Source of the DNA: Methylococcales bacterium
Lineage (GTDB): Bacteria; Pseudomonadota; Gammaproteobacteria; Methylococcales; Methylomonadaceae
NCBI GenBank assembly: GCA_023144875.1
Contig: JAGLEW010000033.1
Location: forward strand, 1 to 15,039
Direction of reading: 5' to 3'
Length of the DNA: 15,039 nt
The notes below the pieces were generated by a model that saw only the letters and a program-made list of their open reading frames with translations, searched no databases and was not told the origin of the DNA. Shown piece after piece: positions 1-8,600 of the stretch; position 1 is the stretch's first letter; every line of letters starts with the position of its first letter. Position numbers and translations under genes: made by a program.

Positions 1-647
1 GCTAATTGGCTGTAATCAATCGTACGTCCATCAAGTCGTGGCGGGGTGCCTGTTTTAAGTCGATCGACTTTAAAAGGTAATTCGCGTAAACGTTCGGCTA
101 ATGCCAGTGAGGCTGAATCCCCTGCCCGACCACCAGTATAGTTTTCTAAACCAATGTGAATGCGCCCCCCTAAAAACGTACCTGTGGTTAAAATCACCGT
201 TTGAGCGTGAAAAGATAAGCCCATTTGAGTTTTAACACCCGTGACTCGGTCGCCTTCAACGATTAAATCCGACACCGTTTGTTGAAATAAGTGTAAATTT
301 GGTTCATTTTCGAGCGCTTTACGTATAAAGCTTTTATATAAAATACGATCAGCTTGGGCGCGAGTTGCCTGAACCGCAGGCCCTTTGCTAGCATTTAAGG
401 TTCGAAATTGAATTCCAGAAAGATCAATTGCCTCTGCCATAATACCGCCAAGCGCATCAATTTCTTTCACTAAATGACCTTTTCCAATGCCACCAATCGC
501 AGGGTTACAGCTCATTTGCCCTAAAGTTTCAATGTTTTGAGTTAATAGTAAGGTTTTACAGCCACACCGTGCCGCCGCTAATGCCGCTTCCGTTCCTGCA
601 TGACCGCCACCAATCACAATAACATCAAATTTTTTTTTAAACTTCAC
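1..647 (-). CDS. mnmG: tRNA uridine-5-carboxymethylaminomethyl modification enzyme MnmG, N-terminal part (cut by window edge)
   Basis: MnmG (GidA) works with the GTPase MnmE in the cytoplasm to add a carboxymethylaminomethyl or aminomethyl group to wobble uridine 34 of certain tRNAs, using FAD and a folate one-carbon donor. About 215 residues are present. Visible are the FAD dinucleotide motif GGGHAG (residues 13-18), GQMSCNPAIGGIGKGH with its cysteine at residue 47, which falls at the same number as the conserved cysteine of the E. coli protein, and KTGTPPRLDGR near residue 198 just before the edge. The start must be GTG at 645-647: no in-frame ATG lies between it and the upstream in-frame stop at 669-671, and the N-terminus then aligns with E. 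coli MnmG without a gap. A weak Shine-Dalgarno (GTGGAAG) precedes it. The gene lies 17 bases after the TPR gene and is probably cotranscribed with it. A run of nine A bases encodes Lys4-6. Confidence 0.97.
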   Translation of the reverse strand, partial: MKFKKKFDVIVIGGGHAGTEAALAAARCGCKTLLLTQNIETLGQMSCNPAIGGIGKGHLVKEIDALGGIMAEAIDLSGIQFRTLNASKGPAVQATRAQADRILYKSFIRKALENEPNLHLFQQTVSDLIVEGDRVTGVKTQMGLSFHAQTVILTTGTFLGGRIHIGLENYTGGRAGDSASLALAERLRELPFKVDRLKTGTPPRLDGRTIDYSQL

Positions 648-664
648 CGTACTTCCACTCTTTT

Positions 665-1294
665 TTAATCATTACGCAGTCTTTCCTCTAAACCTGCAAA
701 ACTAAGCTGATTATTAAAATAACTAATAAAACTTTCCGCTATTTTTTGTTGCGATTTTCGTAACCGACTTATGACAGGCACCAAGGTTTCAAAACACCAA
801 TTAAAAGGCTGCTTCGACTCACGTTTTTTAATCGCGCTAAGCACCGATTGATACCCCTCATCAATTGAAACCAGCCAAAGAAAAAAGGACATGACTACAA
901 ACTCATCGGCTTGATCGCCCACCAATTTTAAAACCTCATCAATATAACGCGAGCATAACGCTCTATCATGCTCAATTAACGCTAATTCAGCCACATTGGT
1001 AAGGGCATAAAGATAAACGGGGTCAATTTCTAACGCTTTAGTAAATGCATTTTTAGCGTCCCTATACGCCCCTAATCTTGACAGTGTTGTGCCTATATTA
1101 TTCCATGATTTTTCATGTTTTGGATCAATATCTAATTGGTGTTTATACGCCGTAATCGCTTGCTCAAATTCGCCTAATTCCTTTAAAGTTACCCCAATAT
1201 TATAATTCGCGGTTGGGTGCTCAGGCTCATCAATTAATACTTTTTGGTAATAGCGAATACTTTCTTCGAGGCGGTTACGTTGATTTAAATCCAT
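665..1294 (-). CDS. Tetratricopeptide-repeat protein, function unknown
   Basis: A 209-residue, probably cytoplasmic protein with no signal peptide or membrane segment. The N-terminal half is a TPR array: one partial unit (about 8-26) followed by clear 34-residue units at about 28-61 (NIGVTLKELGEFEQAITAY) and 62-95 (NIGTTLSRLGAYRDAKNAF), each ending in the typical DP, then a weaker third unit. The C-terminal half (about 130-209) is predicted helical and matches nothing I recognise. TPR domains bind other proteins, so a scaffold or partner role is likely, but the partner is unknown. Its ATG overlaps the stop of the Uma2 gene by one base (TAATG), which suggests translational coupling, and mnmG follows 17 bases later. 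A specific link to tRNA modification or to the nuclease is not shown by the sequence. Confidence 0.9.
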   Translation of the reverse strand: MDLNQRNRLEESIRYYQKVLIDEPEHPTANYNIGVTLKELGEFEQAITAYKHQLDIDPKHEKSWNNIGTTLSRLGAYRDAKNAFTKALEIDPVYLYALTNVAELALIEHDRALCSRYIDEVLKLVGDQADEFVVMSFFLWLVSIDEGYQSVLSAIKKRESKQPFNWCFETLVPVISRLRKSQQKIAESFISYFNNQLSFAGLEERLRND

Positions 1295-1956
1295 TAGAGT
1301 TCACTTTTTTTTAAAACAAGATTCTCAACGATCATTTGACGAAAAGCACGCATGGTTTTATTTCGACCATTTTTTTTGCATTGTTCTAAGTAGTCAGGAA
1401 TCAATTGCTTAATCGACAATTGCGGAAATTGCAAACTAATGTCAGACTCTTGATAACAACCTTTTTCTAAAAGAAAAATTTTTAATATTTGACCATCGAA
1501 ACGCCATAGTTCAGGTACACCTAGTTTTTCATAATTATCAAAATGACTGCGATAGGTTATATCAATTTCAATTGCTAAATCAGGTGCAGGGTCAATATCC
1601 AAATGAATTTTATCTTTTCCACGTATTTTCGCTTCATGCTGAATATAAAAACAAGCATCAGGTTCAACCGCTTTTTTAGCTCGCTTACTTCGCAATGTCA
1701 CTGAACCTAAATCAATAAATTCTATTTCTTGTTCTTCCAGTAATGCTTTAACAAAATCACTAATAATTATTTTATCAAATTCATGTACGGCTAATGGTGA
1801 CATAAGCTCTAACCAACCCTTACTATAAGAAAAACGCGATTTTCTGCCTGCTTTCTCAAACTCATCTTGGATGGTTTCAAACATTTGCCAACTTATATCT
1901 TTTAATAAAAGCTGCTGCCCTTGGGGAATACAAAGTTGTTCTAATGTAAGTTGCAT
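1294..1956 (-). CDS. Uma2-family (DUF820) PD-(D/E)XK nuclease-like protein
   Basis: A 220-residue protein of the Uma2/DUF820 family, a restriction-endonuclease-like fold whose members are very numerous in cyanobacteria and patchy elsewhere. Family signatures are visible: the N-terminal FETIQDEFEKAGRKSRFSYSKG region, LMSPLAVHEFDKII (51-64), EPDACFYI with E98/D100, PDLAIEID with D126/E130, and VPELWRFD (147-154). D100, D126 and E130 are the likely metal-binding acidic residues. The biological role of the family is not established: members are annotated as endonucleases by fold, and some accompany mobile elements, but no transposase, inverted repeats or toxin partner is seen here. The C-terminal tail after about 180 is basic. 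Its stop overlaps the TPR start by one base, and it begins 32 bases after the diflavin reductase stop, so it sits in a run of co-directional genes. Confidence 0.88.
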   Translation of the reverse strand: MQLTLEQLCIPQGQQLLLKDISWQMFETIQDEFEKAGRKSRFSYSKGWLELMSPLAVHEFDKIIISDFVKALLEEQEIEFIDLGSVTLRSKRAKKAVEPDACFYIQHEAKIRGKDKIHLDIDPAPDLAIEIDITYRSHFDNYEKLGVPELWRFDGQILKIFLLEKGCYQESDISLQFPQLSIKQLIPDYLEQCKKNGRNKTMRAFRQMIVENLVLKKSEL

Positions 1957-1988
1957 GGTGAGACCCGAAAATCAAACAAAATTATCAA

Positions 1989-3713
1989 TTAATAAACATC
2001 TCGAACATAACGTTTTTCTTTTTTCAACTGATTAACATAATCAATGGCTTCATCCGTCGATTTATGACCCTGTTCAGCAATTAATTCATGCAAGGCTTTA
2101 TCGACATCTTTCGCCATTCGATAGGCATCGCCACACACGAAAAAGTAACCCCCTTGCTCAAGCCATGCAAACAATTCAGCCCCGTTTTCACGCATTTTAT
2201 CTTGGACATAAATTTTTTCTTCTTGATCTCTTGAAAAGGCTAAATCTAAGCGATTTAAAATGCCATTTTCCTGCATAGTATTTAATTCATCTTCATAGAT
2301 AAAATCAGTCTTTGCATTTCGATCCCCAAAAAATAACCAGTTTTTACCCGTTGCTTTTCTAAAATTTCGTTCTTGTAAAAATGCCCGAAATGGCGCAATA
2401 CCCGTTCCAGGCCCGACCATAATTATGGGTAGGCTATTATCTTCAGGGACTCGAAAGCTTTTATTGGGGGTGAAAAAGATCTTAACCTCGGTCGATTCAT
2501 TGACAATATCCGCTAAATAGGTGGAACACACGCCTTTATGCGCACGGTTTTGTGCCTCATATCGAACACTTGCAATCGTCAGGTGAACACTGTTTGGGTG
2601 CATTTTTCCACTCGATGAAATCGAATAAGCCCGATGCTGTAGCGGTTTTAATAATGCGATAAATTCTGGCGCTGAAAACATCACATCAGGGTTTTGTAAT
2701 AAGCAATCTAAGGTATCGCGCCCCCATAAATAATCACTTAATTTATCTTTATCACCTGAATCTAACAACTCACGCAACGTTGGGTCTTTAGCTTTCTCAG
2801 AAATCACCTGCAATAATTCTTTATTGGGTAATTTAATTTCCAAGTCTGATGTTAAGTGCTCGCGTAACGTCACATCATCAACGATTTCTTCCTCATCACA
2901 GCCAATGGCGTTAATAACTGCATCCACTAATTCAGGGCAGTTGGTTGGAATTACACAGAGTGCATCCCCTGCTTCATAACTTAAGCCAGAATCGGCTATT
3001 GAAATTTCATAATGACGTGTTTCTTTTGAGGACGCTTCTGAGGTGAGAATTTTATTCAACGTCATGGTAGCAGGAAAAGGATTTTTACGATTGAATTTTG
3101 CTTTTTCTTTTATCGGCGTTTCCACATCAACAACCGTTGCAGCACCTTCTGCCATTAATGGGATAACCGCCGCGATCCAAGCCTCAGCAGGGTCTTCATA
3201 ATCCACATCACAATCCACACGATTATATAACCGTTTTGCCCCTAGTTTTTCGAGACGATTATCCCAGTCTATCCCCGCTTGGCAAAATAAATCATAGCCT
3301 GTATCGCCCAACGCTAATACGGAATAATGCGTATTATCCAAATTCTGTGCATTATCCTCTTTTACAGCATCCCATAGTATTTGTGCGTTATCGGGCATTT
3401 CACCCTCGCCATAGGTACTGGTAATAATAAGCAGATATTCCATTGCGACCAGCTCATTGGCATCCACTTCATCCATGCTTTGTATAATGGGCTTTAAACC
3501 CTGTGCTTTTGCGAGGGTAGCCGCATCTTCTGCAACCGATTCAGATGTCCCTGTTTGTGTGCCATAAAGTATGTTTAAAACCCGAATATCACTGGAGGGT
3601 TCTGCGCCAGAATTTTGTAAAATACGGCGATGCATTCCTGCAAAAAAACCATTAAGCCATGCTTGTTGAGTCGTTGAATAAGGGGCGTTACTCGGGATGT
3701 TCAGTGTTTTCAT
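1989..3713 (-). CDS. cysJ: NADPH-dependent diflavin reductase, sulfite reductase flavoprotein alpha-subunit (CysJ) type
   Basis: Predicted to take electrons from NADPH through FAD to FMN and pass them to a partner, classically the CysI haemoprotein of assimilatory sulfite reductase. With the ATG start the protein has 574 residues (E. coli CysJ has 599). Domains in order: flavodoxin/FMN (YGTQTGTSE 50-58, STYGEGEMPD 99-108, LALGDTGYDLFC 133-144); connecting and FAD domain (RAYSISSS 361-368, GVCSTYLAD 394-402); NADPH domain (VGPGTGIAPFRAF 433-445, SRDQEEKIYVQ 494-504, CGDAYRMAKD 527-536); and the C-terminal RDVY typical of CysJ. ATG at 3711-3713 is preferred over a TTG nine codons upstream (3738-3740); neither has a clear ribosome site. 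No cysI gene is visible. The gene lies 89 bases after the msrPQ-linked membrane protein, so it may instead feed MsrQ. Use of the CysJ name rests on family similarity only. Confidence 0.87.
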   Translation of the reverse strand: MKTLNIPSNAPYSTTQQAWLNGFFAGMHRRILQNSGAEPSSDIRVLNILYGTQTGTSESVAEDAATLAKAQGLKPIIQSMDEVDANELVAMEYLLIITSTYGEGEMPDNAQILWDAVKEDNAQNLDNTHYSVLALGDTGYDLFCQAGIDWDNRLEKLGAKRLYNRVDCDVDYEDPAEAWIAAVIPLMAEGAATVVDVETPIKEKAKFNRKNPFPATMTLNKILTSEASSKETRHYEISIADSGLSYEAGDALCVIPTNCPELVDAVINAIGCDEEEIVDDVTLREHLTSDLEIKLPNKELLQVISEKAKDPTLRELLDSGDKDKLSDYLWGRDTLDCLLQNPDVMFSAPEFIALLKPLQHRAYSISSSGKMHPNSVHLTIASVRYEAQNRAHKGVCSTYLADIVNESTEVKIFFTPNKSFRVPEDNSLPIIMVGPGTGIAPFRAFLQERNFRKATGKNWLFFGDRNAKTDFIYEDELNTMQENGILNRLDLAFSRDQEEKIYVQDKMRENGAELFAWLEQGGYFFVCGDAYRMAKDVDKALHELIAEQGHKSTDEAIDYVNQLKKEKRYVRDVY

Positions 3714-3802
3714 TGAAATTAATAATGCGAAGAGCGGCAAAGTTAAAAAAATTTAAATGGATAAATCTATGTTTTCAGTTTTATGTTAATCCACTTAACC
3801 TA

Positions 3803-4075
3803 TCACCCGATTAAAAAATCAATGATAGCATCATAAAATAAAAGTCCTAAAGCACCACTGTAGAGGACAAAGGCAAATCCTGCGATGTATTTTAAAAGAC
3901 CTAATTGGCTAAATCGGAGTCTATTAAACGCTGAAATAACCGCTAAAGTCCCTAATATCCAGACAAATACAGGCGGTGAACCCATTGTCACGGTGAGTAA
4001 TGAAAAGGGTGCGAGTAAAATAAAGAACCAATAAGTAATAATCTGGGGCTTGCTAAAGTGTTTAGAGTCTTTCAT
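3803..4075 (-). CDS. Small integral membrane protein coupled to msrPQ, function unknown
   Basis: A 90-residue hydrophobic protein that I do not recognise. Three membrane segments are likely, at about residues 12-31, 34-50 and 62-86, after a short polar N-terminus (MKDSKHFSKPQ). The loop between helices 2 and 3 carries arginines (NRLRF) and probably faces the cytoplasm. It has no cysteine or histidine pair in the helices that would suggest haem binding: the only His is in the N-terminal tail. Its ATG overlaps the msrQ stop by four bases (ATGA), so translation is very probably coupled to msrQ. This makes a role with MsrP/MsrQ likely, perhaps as an assembly or small accessory subunit, but that is inference from position. 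Confidence 0.8.
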   Translation of the reverse strand: MKDSKHFSKPQIITYWFFILLAPFSLLTVTMGSPPVFVWILGTLAVISAFNRLRFSQLGLLKYIAGFAFVLYSGALGLLFYDAIIDFLIG

Positions 4076-4659
4076 TGTAAACCACGAAACTTTATCATTC
4101 GAAAACCCAATAGCACACCAATAACCCCCATATAGATAAGTGGCTCTGTTATATCAATTTTAGTCAGCCATAAATAATGAACCACCGCAAGAATCGCAAT
4201 TAAGTAGACTAACCGATGTAATCGTCGCCATTTTTGTCCCAACCGCTTTTGCATTTTTTTAGTGGATGTCAATGCCAATGGAATTAATAAAGCATAGGTT
4301 AAAAGCCCAACAATAATATAAGGGCTTTTCGGGATTTCATCCATTAATTGATCCATTGAAAAGGATAAATCCAGACAAATGTAAACTAAAAAATGTAAAC
4401 TTGCGTAAAAAAAAGCGTATAAACCCAATAAACGTTTAAATCGTACCAGCTCTTTAATGCCCGTCATTTTTTTAATCGGCGTTATCGCAAGCCCTAAACA
4501 TAAAAACCGTAATGCCCAGTCGCCGAGTCTAAAATGCAACGTTTCAATAGGGTTTGCACCCAACTGGTCGGTAAATGCATCATAAAGTAGCAAAGAAACA
4601 GGGACTAAACTTATTATAAAAACAAGAATTTTTAAGCCTTGCCAAAATACTCGCCGCAT
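4072..4659 (-). CDS. msrQ: Haem-binding membrane subunit MsrQ of the periplasmic methionine sulfoxide reductase system
   Basis: MsrQ (formerly YedZ) is an inner-membrane b-type cytochrome of the ferric-reductase-like fold that passes electrons to periplasmic MsrP. In E. coli the electrons can come from the flavin reductase Fre or from quinols. This copy has 195 residues and about six hydrophobic segments. Family motifs are clear: GANPIETLHFRLGDWALRF (34-52), AITPIKK and RLLGLYAFFYASLHF (76-90). The candidate haem ligands are H89, H148 and H161; their spacing closely matches the conserved histidines of the family. The gene overlaps msrP by one base (TAATG) and the downstream small membrane protein by four bases, forming a tight translationally coupled unit. 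Confidence 0.95.
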   Translation of the reverse strand: MRRVFWQGLKILVFIISLVPVSLLLYDAFTDQLGANPIETLHFRLGDWALRFLCLGLAITPIKKMTGIKELVRFKRLLGLYAFFYASLHFLVYICLDLSFSMDQLMDEIPKSPYIIVGLLTYALLIPLALTSTKKMQKRLGQKWRRLHRLVYLIAILAVVHYLWLTKIDITEPLIYMGVIGVLLGFRMIKFRGLQ

Positions 4660-5597
4660 TAATAAAACGTTTTTAAATCCATGTTGCTATAAAGTCCTGC
4701 CACTTGTTCACCATAGCCATTAAACATTTCTGTCGTCCGTTTAGGCGTAAAAATACTGGCACCTAATATTCGTTCACGTTTTTGACTCCAACGAGGATGA
4801 GACACCTCAGGATTAACATTAGCAAAAAAGCCATATTCTTTCTTGGCCATTTTATTCCATGCAGTCACGGGCATTTTTTCAGTAAATCGAATTTTTACAA
4901 TCGCTTTGATGCTTTTAAAACCATATTTCCATGGCACAATCAAACGCAATGGCGCGCCATTTTGATTCGGCAAAGCGTCATCATACATGCCTGTTGCCAT
5001 AAAGGTTAAAGGATTCATCGCTTCATCCATGCGTAGCGCCTCGACATAAGGCCAATCTAATACCTTTGTTTTTTGACCGATCATAATTTCAGGGTCATAG
5101 AGTGTCGTAAACTCAACAAATTTAGCTTTTGACGTGGGTTTAAATTGTTTAATAAAATCCGCTAATGAAAACCCAATCCAAGGAACCACCATTGACCACG
5201 CTTCCACACATCGAAAACGGTAAATACGCTCTTCTAACGCATTATTTTTTAAAATATCCTCTAAAAAAAACGTCCCTTTTTTTTCGACTTCACCTTCAAC
5301 CGTAACACTCCACGGATCTGTTTTTAGGTTTTTCGCCAAATGAGTCGCATCTTGTTTATTGGTGGTAAATTCATAATAATTGGTGTAGTTACTCACATCC
5401 TTAAAATCAGTCGTTTCTAAATTAACAGACTGTTTTCCACTTGGTATTTTACTATAAATTTTTGCCATACTAGGCGTTGGTACTAATAAACCTACCGTAG
5501 AAACCATTGCCAATTTAATCAATTGTCGGCGGTTTTCAAAAATAGATTGCTCCGTAATTTCACTGGATTTTATCGCTGGTATTTTTTGAAATTTCAT
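4659..5597 (-). CDS. msrP: Periplasmic protein-methionine-sulfoxide reductase catalytic subunit MsrP, Tat-exported
   Basis: MsrP (YedY) is a molybdopterin enzyme of the sulfite oxidase fold that reduces both methionine sulfoxide diastereomers in periplasmic proteins. The 312-residue protein begins with a twin-arginine signal: the RRQLIK motif at residues 23-28, a hydrophobic stretch, and a probable cleavage site after SMA (residue 45), in line with export of the folded, cofactor-loaded enzyme. C130 in the YRFRCVEAWSMVVPW segment is the expected molybdenum ligand. Other family hallmarks are the segment around GAPLRLIVPWKYGFKS and the C-terminal NGYGEQVAGLYSNMDLK. A ribosome site GGTGAG (5602-5607) sits four bases before the ATG. 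The gene starts 35 bases after the gltB stop without a visible terminator, so it may be read through from gltB or have its own promoter inside gltB. Confidence 0.96.
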   Translation of the reverse strand: MKFQKIPAIKSSEITEQSIFENRRQLIKLAMVSTVGLLVPTPSMAKIYSKIPSGKQSVNLETTDFKDVSNYTNYYEFTTNKQDATHLAKNLKTDPWSVTVEGEVEKKGTFFLEDILKNNALEERIYRFRCVEAWSMVVPWIGFSLADFIKQFKPTSKAKFVEFTTLYDPEIMIGQKTKVLDWPYVEALRMDEAMNPLTFMATGMYDDALPNQNGAPLRLIVPWKYGFKSIKAIVKIRFTEKMPVTAWNKMAKKEYGFFANVNPEVSHPRWSQKRERILGASIFTPKRTTEMFNGYGEQVAGLYSNMDLKTFY

Positions 5598-5632
5598 TTA
5601 ACTCACCGTTACTAAACCAAAAAAAATGCTGA

Positions 5633-8600
5633 TTATTTCTCCATCATCACCTGCACAATATCTAAACTAACCTGCCCTGCTAGATATTCATCAACCGATG
5701 TTAAGCCTTTCAATGCCTGTTGATTAATTTTATCTTGCCTGATGATCCACGCCGTTGAGCCAATGGAATTGATACTTTGTACATCTCGGTTAATTAAGGC
5801 GGCCTTATAATCTTGGATTCGTTTATGAGCTAATAAAGAAGCCAGTTGCTCATCCGTATAATTGCCATAAGCGTCTCGAATACTTTTTGCCAACGTATCT
5901 TGTAATTTACGGGGACGTTGTGTAATCAATTTAAAGGCTTGCGCTAAATTACTGGTTAATTTTTCCGCTTTATGAATCACCGCAAAACTATTAATTAATT
6001 TAAAACTTAATTGACTATCAATATCACCATAATCAGGAATTGCCCCATTAAATAAGGCTTCATCTTTTTGGTAAGCTTCTTTAACTTCTTTAATTTGTTG
6101 CTGTGAAAAATGCACCGCTAATTCGTCAATCATACCTTTACGATCAAGTGACGCTTTTAAATGTTCTGCGGTTTGGGTTTTATATAAAAATAAAGGAATC
6201 GCAATAAAAAAATGCTGACGTTCCGTTTGCCAGTTATTTAAAATGGTTTGCGCTTTTTCTGACTGCGTATAGTCAATGTGCTGTTGAAGCATGGCTAAAA
6301 TAAATTGCTCATGTGTTTTGGTAATTTCGGTTTCATCACTTAAACAACGCATTTCTACCGAAGTTTTATCATATAAATCTTTCAAGCGATTTTCAGGGTC
6401 GTATTGATAGGCGTTACCACCCGACATACCTGTGCAAAAACCTTTACCAAACCCACCTAAGTTAAGTATCGTGCCATTGATCATATATTCACAACCAAAA
6501 TCACCCACGCCTTCAATAACGGCCATTGCCCCTGAATTTCGTACCGCAAAACGGTCACCACCTTCGCCATTAATAAAGGCTTTACCACCTGATGCACCAA
6601 ATAAGGCAAAATTACCAATTAAAACATTTTCACCTGATCGTGTTGACCCGCCCCCAGGGGATTTAACAATGACGGTTCCGCCACACATGGTTTTTCCAAC
6701 CCCATCATTACAGGTTCCTGTGTGTTCAAATTGCATACCATCATTTAAAAAAGCGGCGTAACTTTGCCCTGCCGAACCTGTGGTTTTAACCACTAAACTA
6801 TCAGGCGCAAAATAATGCCGTTCATGTTGATTGGTATAAATGATAGGTAATACAGCACGTTGTTCATCGGTTAATTCATAATGCAATAAACGCTCAATAT
6901 CAATCGCCGTTTGTCCCCCGACGGTTTTATTAAGGTTATTTAATTTAAACTCAGTGCCTTCAACAATAATTTGTGATTTTTTTTGTTCAATTAACTCAGT
7001 TTTTACACGCTGAATAATTAGGTCGTCAATCGAAAAATTCGCCTCTAAATAGATAGGCTCAGAAATTTTAACCACATCAACTTGGGCTAATAAATCCGTA
7101 AAGTTCAATTGACCCACCATGCTCGGATGATCAATTAAATGCAATAAATCGGCTTTTCCACGAATAGATTGTAAACTTTTATAACCTAAGTCCGCTAAAA
7201 TTTCCCGTACTTCATGGGCAAGATTCATAAAATACTGCGCTAAAACGCGTGCATCGCCTTTGTATTCTTCATGGGTGGTGGTTAAGCCTGCAGGACATTT
7301 TACGTTACAATTTTTTGCCATGACACAACGTAACATCATCAATGCGGTGGTGCCAAATTCAAAGGAGTCACCGCCTAAAATCGCCGATTTCACCACATCC
7401 ATCCCACTTTGATGCGCGGCACTGCAACGTAAAATGACTTTATCACGCAAGCCATTAAGTGCAAGGGCTTGATGAACTTCAGCAATGCCAATTTCAGGTG
7501 AACGTCCTGTATGTTTTAAACTGGTCACCGCCGCCGCGCCTGTGCCGCCCGTATTGCCTGCGACATTAATCACATCAGCGCCTGCTTTAGCGACTCCAAC
7601 GGCAATGGTTCCAATACCTTCAGAGGAAACTAATTTCACCACGACTTTCACGCGTGCCGCTTTGGCATCGTGAATTAATTGCCCTAAATCTTCAATTGAA
7701 TAGGTATCATGATGAGGCGGTGGGCTGACTAATTCAACTTTAGGCGTTCCCCCTCGTAAAGAGGCAATTTCAACCGACACTTTCATCGCAGGTAATTGAC
7801 CCCCTTCACCAGGTTTTGCCCCTTGTGCAATTTTAATTTCAATTTCTTCGCAATTAGAATCGGCTAAATACCCTGCCCAAACGCCAAAACGTCCTGAGGC
7901 AAATTGTTTTATTTTGCTGGATTTAAGCGTCCCAAAACGGCTGGAATGCTCGCCGCCTTCACCCGAATTGCTCATCGCACCCGCAATATTGGTTCCCATT
8001 GCTACCGCTTCGTGTGCTTCGGATAATAACGCGCCATGACTCATCGCCCCAGACGCTAAGGTCGCGGTAATTTCATGGGCAGGTTGAACCGCCTTTAATT
8101 CAATGGCTTCAGGAGCGGCTTTAATCGAAGTGAAATAACCTAAAACAAAGGCATTATTAATGACACTTAATCTCATCTCATCTCGATCAACCGTGATTTT
8201 TAAATTCTCAGCGCCAAACCGCTTTTCAAAGTGGGTTGATAATTCATATAACCGCTCATCGCTATTATTTTCCGTAAAGCGAATTTGAAAATTTTCGGCC
8301 GTTGCATGAACCTTTAACCCCCGAATTAAATAATTATTATTTCCCCGTAGGTTTTGTTGATTCAAAATAGCATCAAAATCCTGACTTACGTTTGCTTTAG
8401 AAAGATCACTAGGAAAAGCAATCACATCACGCAACGCCGCTGGGCGAGAATCGCGCTCTAAATAAAGATTTTTAACAAAACTTCGATACGCAGGCGTGAT
8501 GCCAAAAGTATCAATTTGTTCAGGGGTGCGTTTTTTATAGCCAAAATCCGTATAAGCAGTGTCACTTGCAATCGTAGCTTGTTGTTGGGGAATGTACAAA

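Noticed and set aside
3236..3424. Open frame on the plus strand inside the diflavin reductase gene
   Set aside because: Antisense to conserved coding sequence, no ribosome site, and the translation resembles no protein.
4782..5009. Open frame on the plus strand inside msrP
   Set aside because: Lies opposite conserved MsrP sequence and has no family features.
5598..5632. Terminator after gltB because of a run of eight T bases on the minus strand
   Set aside because: No GC-rich stem precedes the T-run.
6432..7673. Pro- and Ala-rich open frames on the plus strand inside gltB (6432-6761 and 7485-7673)
   Set aside because: They mirror the Gly-rich GXGXG and FMN motifs of GltB read in antisense, which explains their odd composition.
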